This document shows, piece after piece, positions 7,501 to 10,000 of a DNA stretch of 10,000 bases (position 1 is the first letter of the stretch; each line of letters starts with the position of its first letter). Origin of the DNA: Candidatus Hydrogenedens sp. (GTDB lineage: Bacteria > Hydrogenedentota > Hydrogenedentia > Hydrogenedentales > Hydrogenedentaceae); NCBI GenBank assembly GCA_020216745.1, contig JAIWNQ010000236.1:1-10000 (forward strand). Direction: 5' to 3'. The position numbers were made by a program, and so were the translations under genes. Under the pieces are notes generated by a model. It made no database searches. It was not told the origin of the DNA and was given only the letters and a program-made list of their open reading frames with translations.

Positions 7501-8071
7501 GAACCTCCTGCTCTTTATCCTCCAATGATTTCTTTAGATTTTTAAGTTCCTCTTGTGCCCTCATCAACTCTTCATTTTTCTTTTGTTCCTGCTCCTTTAA
7601 CCGTTCTAATTCCTTCGCTAATGCCTTACGTACTGCCTCCGCTTCTTCCGATTTCTCTTCAAGGTGAATTAATTGACTTTTTAATTCCCTAATTTGTTGT
7701 TGTAGTATAACCTTTTCATCAACCTCCTTTTTTTGTTTATCAATCTCTTCTTTAATTTGATCTAAACGACTTTTGTAATTTGCAATTAATTCACGGAAAT
7801 ATTTCCGTTCCTCTTCATCATAGTGGGCATTAAACCAAGATATCCTCTCTTCAAAGTCCGCAATTAATATCTCTAATTCTTTAATTAATGTCGATACTTC
7901 ATCCCAGTTTTCAATGGCTAACGCTATTTCCGATTTCAGTAAAAGGACATTGATAAAATTATTAAATTCGGATGGAAGATTATTTATTATTTCATTGGCA
8001 CGATAAAAATCATGACGGATGAGTAATTCATTAGCTCTTTTTACGGTTGATTCTAATTCTTCTAAAAGCAT
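4589..8071 (-). CDS. Giant coiled-coil membrane protein with 77-residue tandem repeats and C-terminal leucine-rich repeats
   Basis: I do not recognise a named family for this 1160-residue protein. Residues 1-95 are helical and look TPR-like (NWDEVSTLIKEL near 55-66). Residues about 96-701 form one long Glu/Gln/Lys-rich coiled coil, mostly tandem 77-residue units. Residues 702-746 are a Pro-rich linker, 747-770 one strongly hydrophobic transmembrane helix, 771-830 a Thr/Pro/Glu-rich linker. The C-terminal part holds two related beta-type modules (838-895 and 972-1031) and four 24-residue leucine-rich repeats (1052-1150) with ITDNG/ITDKG turns. No N-terminal signal peptide is visible, so the coiled coil is probably cytoplasmic and the repeats outside (N-in, C-out); this is inference. 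The start ATG has AAAGGA with 7 bases of spacing. It is divergent from the HDOD gene and convergent with nusB. A structural scaffold or spacer is the likeliest role. Confidence 0.9.
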   Translation of the reverse strand: MLLEELESTVKRANELLIRHDFYRANEIINNLPSEFNNFINVLLLKSEIALAIENWDEVSTLIKELEILIADFEERISWFNAHYDEEERKYFRELIANYKSRLDQIKEEIDKQKKEVDEKVILQQQIRELKSQLIHLEEKSEEAEAVRKALAKELERLKEQEQKKNEELMRAQEELKNLKKSLEDKEQEVQNAALERAQREKTIALMESELNTLHQKAEETAQSHANLLAELKQLQELSRNKEEALQKAQNQLQELKATLKSREAEIASLETEKKEREKQVQSLQQELGKLHEQAKDAEKSHAELQEQINELRKVEQEKSKELEQTRGALQQLQQQLQEKEQLVQKLEQQSLENKKEAERLREEMRLTQSQAKQALEAEQQLQKEIELLRQTTHKKEEALDTTRGELEKVQQMLAEREALLQNAEKRSMMTAENLQQIQQELEQLRSKADHYTKTEQMMVQELELLRQGEQEKTNALAEAQNKVKELQEELRVREIAVQESQRAQEQYIAQIQKLQEELNAVREKAHEATNSENKIEEELTLFRRKLSSKEKEFVELQDKLQQLSDSLNEKENAIKEEIKKRTEKEALLAKLQEELVSLHQKTHSAQTHQEILEQEIQSLKNRESEKNVELEKAKEQLNSLQHTLSEREQEIARINEEKLKKEKQLEELMSEMEALRAQTSMLLTSRQALRQELEQLKQRQLYSTPDINETPSKIMKPEPSSLEDIPDAIPAGISISVPIKTGRNTFLIPIIGVLIVVVALIGGIGFYFLRSPAEKTIPTTETTTQGNTNVSTTKDEPAQPTIPPSPPQEQTKVEVKEEAKPATPPNVEKGLLIFSTNIPLGTLYYQLENEPDKTKWKYLGEAKGRFEIESQWIIQLRTSDELLPRLKEVNQDTLNKINTLTLEILPQQEEIWTWLSNQKFSAIYIDNDVYEGKLNKIKEAYPNLNIICKNIVEDLPEDTPLPERTIQFPENRSLGRILTRPWGQTQTEWKPFTDAKGTISIPKNTEVKLQMEIDSVKEIPWLSNLNPNDLQAISMVGYGVNDEKIGYIAHLTGLKSLQLVQTSITDNGFLKLKNLRNLREVKLYSTNITDKGFEVFDSFPLIEDLWIQQAKITNLSIGRIRNMKNLKRLHLANTGISNEGLLQLRSALPKCEITPQVGG
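4619..4918 (-). repeat. Four leucine-rich repeats of 24 residues
   Basis: Residues 1052-1150 show the LxxLxL core at 1055, 1079, 1103 and 1127, a constant 24-residue spacing. Three of the four turns read SITDNGF, NITDKGF and GISNEGL; the third repeat (ITNLSIG) is degenerate. This ITDxG type is common in bacterial RNI-like leucine-rich proteins. The array is too short for a full horseshoe and probably caps the preceding domain. Leucine-rich repeats usually bind proteins, but the partner here is unknown. Confidence 0.8.
4979..5560 (-). repeat. Duplicated small domain in the C-terminal part of the coiled-coil protein
   Basis: Residues 838-895 and 972-1031 align with an offset of 133 to 136 residues. 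Shared positions include Asn838/972, Leu-Gly 841-842/975-976, Trp-Lys 857-858/990-991, Ala-Lys-Gly 863-865/996-998 and the closing N-x-D-x-L / N-x-N-D-L at 891-895/1027-1031. The first copy is followed by a degenerate leucine-rich stretch ending in EAYPNLNII (940-948), which resembles the end of the real repeats (RSALPKCEI, 1146-1154). The C-terminus may therefore be two copies of a module plus leucine-rich repeat unit, the first decayed. The duplication is seen directly; the fold is unknown. Confidence 0.65.
5969..7690 (-). repeat. Tandem 231-bp (77-residue) coiled-coil repeats
   Basis: Within the coiled coil, successive units have exactly 77 residues without gaps: unit 1 at 7316-7546, unit 2 at 7085-7315, unit 3 at 6854-7084, unit 4 at 6623-6853, unit 5 at 6392-6622, unit 6 at 6161-6391, and a 64-residue unit 7 at 5969-6160. 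A diverged partial unit 0 (last 48 positions) lies at 7547-7690. Conserved unit positions: Lys/Arg11-Glu12 in 7 of 7, Ile/Val/Leu15 in 7 of 7, Glu35-Leu/Met36 in 7 of 7, Glu56 in 6 of 7, Leu/Phe60 in 7 of 7, Lys67 in 6 of 6. The heptad phase (a at 1, d at 4) runs unbroken through each unit because 77 is 11 heptads. Units have diverged strongly, so the array is old or selected for spacing. Confidence 0.88.
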
Positions 8072-8100
8072 TGAACATTCCTTTTGTTATGTCAATCATA

Positions 8101-8129
8101 TAATTATTATTAATATAATATTTTGTCAA
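8101..8129 (-). promoter_or_regulatory. Candidate promoter of the coiled-coil gene
   Basis: On the − strand a perfect TTGACA lies at 8129-8124, within ATTGACAAAAT. A -10 box 17 bases further would be TAATTA (8106-8101), which is a poor match, and the surrounding DNA is so AT-rich that other positions are equally possible. A second TTGACA at 8095-8090 is too near the start codon at 8071 to serve as a -35 for this gene. The -35 is visible; the rest is uncertain. Confidence 0.3.
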
Positions 8130-8202
8130 TAATATTCTCAAAAATTTTGTTTTCTTATATCAATAGTGTATCATATATGTACTTAAAAATTGAATAAAAT
8201 AG

Positions 8203-8238
8203 TTTAAATTAAATATTCTATGTTGTATAATGTATAAT
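8203..8238 (+). promoter_or_regulatory. Candidate promoter of the HDOD gene
   Basis: Two perfect TATAAT hexamers occur at 8226-8231 and 8233-8238. The first has TTTAAA (8203-8208) 17 bases upstream, a 4-of-6 match to the -35 consensus. Transcription would begin near 8238-8245 and give a leader of about 40 bases before the GTG start at 8283. In such AT-rich DNA, TATAAT matches occur by chance, so confidence is moderate. Confidence 0.45.
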
Positions 8239-8259
8239 GAACTATATAAAATAAATAAA

Positions 8260-8286
8260 ATTCCATCACCGGGAATGAATAGGTGA
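8260..8286 (+). promoter_or_regulatory. Leader with SD in a small hairpin and an overlapping three-codon ORF
   Basis: The likely Shine-Dalgarno GGGA (8271-8274) lies 8 bases before the GTG start at 8283. It falls in a small inverted repeat, ATTCC (8260-8264) with GGAAT (8272-8276), whose 7-base loop is ATCACCG. An ATG at 8275 opens the reading frame ATG AAT AGG TGA, which ends at 8286 and overlaps the GTG in another frame. This could lower or couple initiation at GTG, but the stem is short and both features may be accidental. Confidence 0.3.
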
Positions 8287-9827
8287 GTGAACAACCTTAC
8301 GAAATAATAACGTGTAAGTGTGGGCAGAGAATGCGGGTTCCTACTTCTGCTCAAGGTAAAGCTTTTAAATGTGTTCGTTGTGGTAATATTGTTTTTTATG
8401 GTCAAACGCCAGAGAGTACAAGCCAACCTGGCTTTAGTGTATCTAAAAGTGTATCAACAGGAGAATTTACTGGAAATTTATCTCAATGGTTAATTAGTTC
8501 AGGAATTGTTACTCCTGAAGATATGGAAGAGGCGTTAGATATTCAGAAAAAACAGGGAGGGTATTTATTAAAGATTTTATATCAAAATTCAAAATTGCCA
8601 GAAGAAATGTTATTTGAAATACTATCCCGTACTTCAGGTGTTCCCAAGATAGACATTCTCCGTATATTTATTGACAAAGAAATTGTAGATTTAGTTCCCA
8701 AAAAATTGTGTGAAGATAGGTTTGTTTTTCCCGTTGATCGTTTAGGAAGAAATTTGACCTTAGCAATGGCATGCCCTATAGATAAAGAGACAATTTTTTT
8801 AGTAGAGCAATTAACTCAACTTAGAATAAAACCGACATTAGCAAAAGTTAGTGAGATAGAGGAAACAATAAAGAAATATCATAAAGAGAATGTTACAAAC
8901 ATACCGTTGTCAATGCCACAAGGTTCTGTATCAGGTGCAGGAATTAAAGAAAGCAAGATAATAAAAACAAAACCGTCTGTAACTGAATCGCAACCAGCAT
9001 CAGTTCTACAATTTCCAGAAGAAACAGCAGATAGAGAAAGAAAATTTGTAGAACCTGTTTTAGACACCTTAGAATATCTTCCGTTCCCTCCGACGGCTGA
9101 ACTGGCTTTGAGTATGGTTTTGGAAGATTCAGAACCAAATTTGGATGATTTATGCTCCATCTTTTTAGATGACCCATCATTAGCGACCGCTTTACTACGT
9201 TGGGTAAATAATCCTGTCATTGCCGAAGAAAAGAAAATTGGTAATATTTGGACAGCAGTAGCATTATTAGGACCTTATGGCGTACAAATTATGTTGAACC
9301 ATATGAAAGAAGCACACCAACCTATTTCCGAGTATCCTGTGCTTCCAATTAGTGGTAGGTCTAAACTCTGTGCTAAACTTGCAGAAGAATTGGCAAAAAG
9401 TTGTCAGAAGGTAAATCCATCCCTTGCATATACTACCGCATTGATTCATCAAATAGGAGCCATTGTGTTATATATCGTAGGGCAGGAAGAGTATAAAAGG
9501 CTTATGCGAGATGCACTTCCCGAAATACGAATAAGACGTGAAATGGAATATTTTACTATTAACCACGCAGTTGCCTCATCCCTTTTAGCCAACCGTTGGA
9601 AGTTTCCAGAAATTATAGTTCATGCGTTATGTCATTACTTAGAACCATTTAAAGCTCCAGGTAAAGCAAAGGACTTAGCCCATATCCTATTTGTTGCATC
9701 TATCGCAGGCTTACATAGTGAAGAACCAGTCCGAGATGAAATAATTCAACAAGCATTAAAATTAAGAGAAAAAAGCATCCAATATCTTGGACTTGATGTT
9801 AGGGCGGTCGTTAAGTCCTTAGGCTAA
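8283..9827 (+). CDS. Zinc-ribbon / MshEN (type II secretion ATPase N-domain) / HDOD signalling protein
   Basis: This 514-residue soluble protein has three recognisable parts. Residues 11-33 form a zinc ribbon with C11-x-C13 and C30-x2-C33. Residues about 63-200 match the MshEN domain found at the N-terminus of GspE/PilB-type ATPases (LISSGIVTPEDMEEALDIQ at 70-88, FVFPVDRLGRNLTLAMACP at 147-165); no ATPase domain follows. After a disordered linker (203-255), residues about 258-470 form an HDOD domain, with LPFPPTAELALSMVLED (266-282), DDPSLATALLRWVNNP (296-311) and INHAVASSLLANRWKFPEII (426-445). The HD pair is replaced (LIHQIGA, 388-394), as usual in HDOD, so no phosphodiesterase activity is expected. 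GTG is chosen because an in-frame TAG precedes it directly and the next ATG would cut through the ribbon. Such proteins are thought to act in signalling; the exact role is unknown. Confidence 0.9.
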   Translation: MSEQPYEIITCKCGQRMRVPTSAQGKAFKCVRCGNIVFYGQTPESTSQPGFSVSKSVSTGEFTGNLSQWLISSGIVTPEDMEEALDIQKKQGGYLLKILYQNSKLPEEMLFEILSRTSGVPKIDILRIFIDKEIVDLVPKKLCEDRFVFPVDRLGRNLTLAMACPIDKETIFLVEQLTQLRIKPTLAKVSEIEETIKKYHKENVTNIPLSMPQGSVSGAGIKESKIIKTKPSVTESQPASVLQFPEETADRERKFVEPVLDTLEYLPFPPTAELALSMVLEDSEPNLDDLCSIFLDDPSLATALLRWVNNPVIAEEKKIGNIWTAVALLGPYGVQIMLNHMKEAHQPISEYPVLPISGRSKLCAKLAEELAKSCQKVNPSLAYTTALIHQIGAIVLYIVGQEEYKRLMRDALPEIRIRREMEYFTINHAVASSLLANRWKFPEIIVHALCHYLEPFKAPGKAKDLAHILFVASIAGLHSEEPVRDEIIQQALKLREKSIQYLGLDVRAVVKSLG

Positions 9828-9868
9828 ATTAATTAACAAAATTGTGTTTACCTACCCTATATATTATT

Positions 9869-10000
9869 CTACGTATTATTTTGTAAGTATCGCCTGAGTA
9901 AGGAAGGACATCCATCGCACCCTGTATTTACCTTATGAATAGATTCTTCTACACGGTGAGGGAGGTTCGGGTCTTCAACAATTTCACAAAACGTGCGTTC
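9869..10000 (-). CDS. Unrecognised protein, C-terminal fragment (partial, runs off the window)
   Basis: A − strand frame is open from the right edge to a TAG at 9869-9871 and encodes 43 residues. Its composition is protein-like, with Cys at 5, 28 and 31 of the visible part (TGCDGCPSLLRRYL near the end) and a charged helix-like stretch HRVEESIHKVN (15-25). The CxxC could bind metal. I do not recognise the family from this piece. It converges on the HDOD gene with 41 AT-rich bases between the two stops and no clear terminator. That it is a real gene is inferred from composition and placement. Confidence 0.6.
   Translation of the reverse strand, partial: ERTFCEIVEDPNLPHRVEESIHKVNTGCDGCPSLLRRYLQNNT

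Noticed and set aside
7018..7545. A 175-residue open frame on the + strand opposite the coiled-coil gene
   Set aside because: It is an antisense shadow: Glu/Gln/Leu-rich coding on the − strand produces few stops in the opposite frame. Its product is an implausible Leu/Val/Pro/Phe string, and the − strand frame has clear repeats and a good ribosome binding site.
6000..7700. Repetitive TTCTAATTC-like words on the + strand read as a CRISPR or satellite array
   Set aside because: The words are the reverse complement of Glu-Leu-Glu and Gln-Glu-Leu codons in the coiled coil. Spacing follows the protein repeat, and there are no conserved direct repeats with unique spacers.
4589..8071. Homology of the coiled-coil protein to SMC, kinesin or myosin-like proteins
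   Set aside because: There is no Walker A, hinge or motor domain. Similarity to such proteins would come from heptad composition alone.
8160..8426. An 88-residue − strand frame across the divergent intergenic region
   Set aside because: It overlaps the start and zinc ribbon of the HDOD gene, has no ribosome binding site or protein-like pattern, and arises from AT-rich DNA.
9828..9868. Intrinsic terminator between the HDOD gene and the last − strand gene
   Set aside because: The 41 bases are AT-rich with only an ATTAATTAA palindrome; no GC-containing stem with a T tail is present.

Overview
The window is AT-rich bacterial DNA with a compact riboflavin operon on the + strand, then a very large − strand coiled-coil membrane protein gene, then a divergent + strand gene for a zinc-ribbon/MshEN/HDOD protein, and finally the 3' end of another − strand gene at the right edge. 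Every complete gene ends in TAA. The lineage cannot be fixed from sequence alone. The CxC...CxxC ribbon fused to MshEN and HDOD, and the ITDxG-type leucine-rich repeats behind a membrane anchor, resemble proteins I associate with Hydrogenedentota, Planctomycetota and related uncultured phyla. That is a low-confidence inference.

Region 1-401 is the control region: an AT-rich stretch, a good sigma70-type promoter (101-130), a canonical FMN riboswitch aptamer (152-265), and two successive rho-independent terminator hairpins (286-328 and 333-366) before ribD. Parts of the aptamer are complementary to one arm of each terminator, which suggests a two-stage, FMN-controlled transcription switch.

Region 402-4583 is the operon ribD - ribE - ribBA - DUF2007 gene - ribH - nusB, with junctions from a 7-base overlap to about 32 bases. 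It encodes the whole bacterial route from GTP and ribulose 5-phosphate to riboflavin, apart from the phosphatase step that is usually not clustered. It also carries one small protein of unknown role and the antitermination factor NusB.

Region 4589-8071 (− strand) encodes a 1160-residue protein: a helical, possibly TPR-like N-terminus, a roughly 600-residue coiled coil, one transmembrane helix, a Thr/Pro-rich linker, a duplicated small domain and four 24-residue leucine-rich repeats. The coiled coil is made of tandem units of exactly 77 residues (11 heptads): six full copies, one 64-residue terminal copy, and about 48 residues of a diverged copy in front. This is the most unusual signal in the window. 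The C-terminal part also contains an internal duplication. The function is unknown; an envelope-anchored spacer or scaffold is plausible.

Region 8072-8282 is an AT-rich divergent intergenic region with candidate promoters in both directions. Region 8283-9827 encodes the zinc-ribbon/MshEN/HDOD protein from a GTG start, probably a signalling or regulatory scaffold. Region 9869-10000 is the C-terminus of an unrecognised − strand protein, convergent with it.
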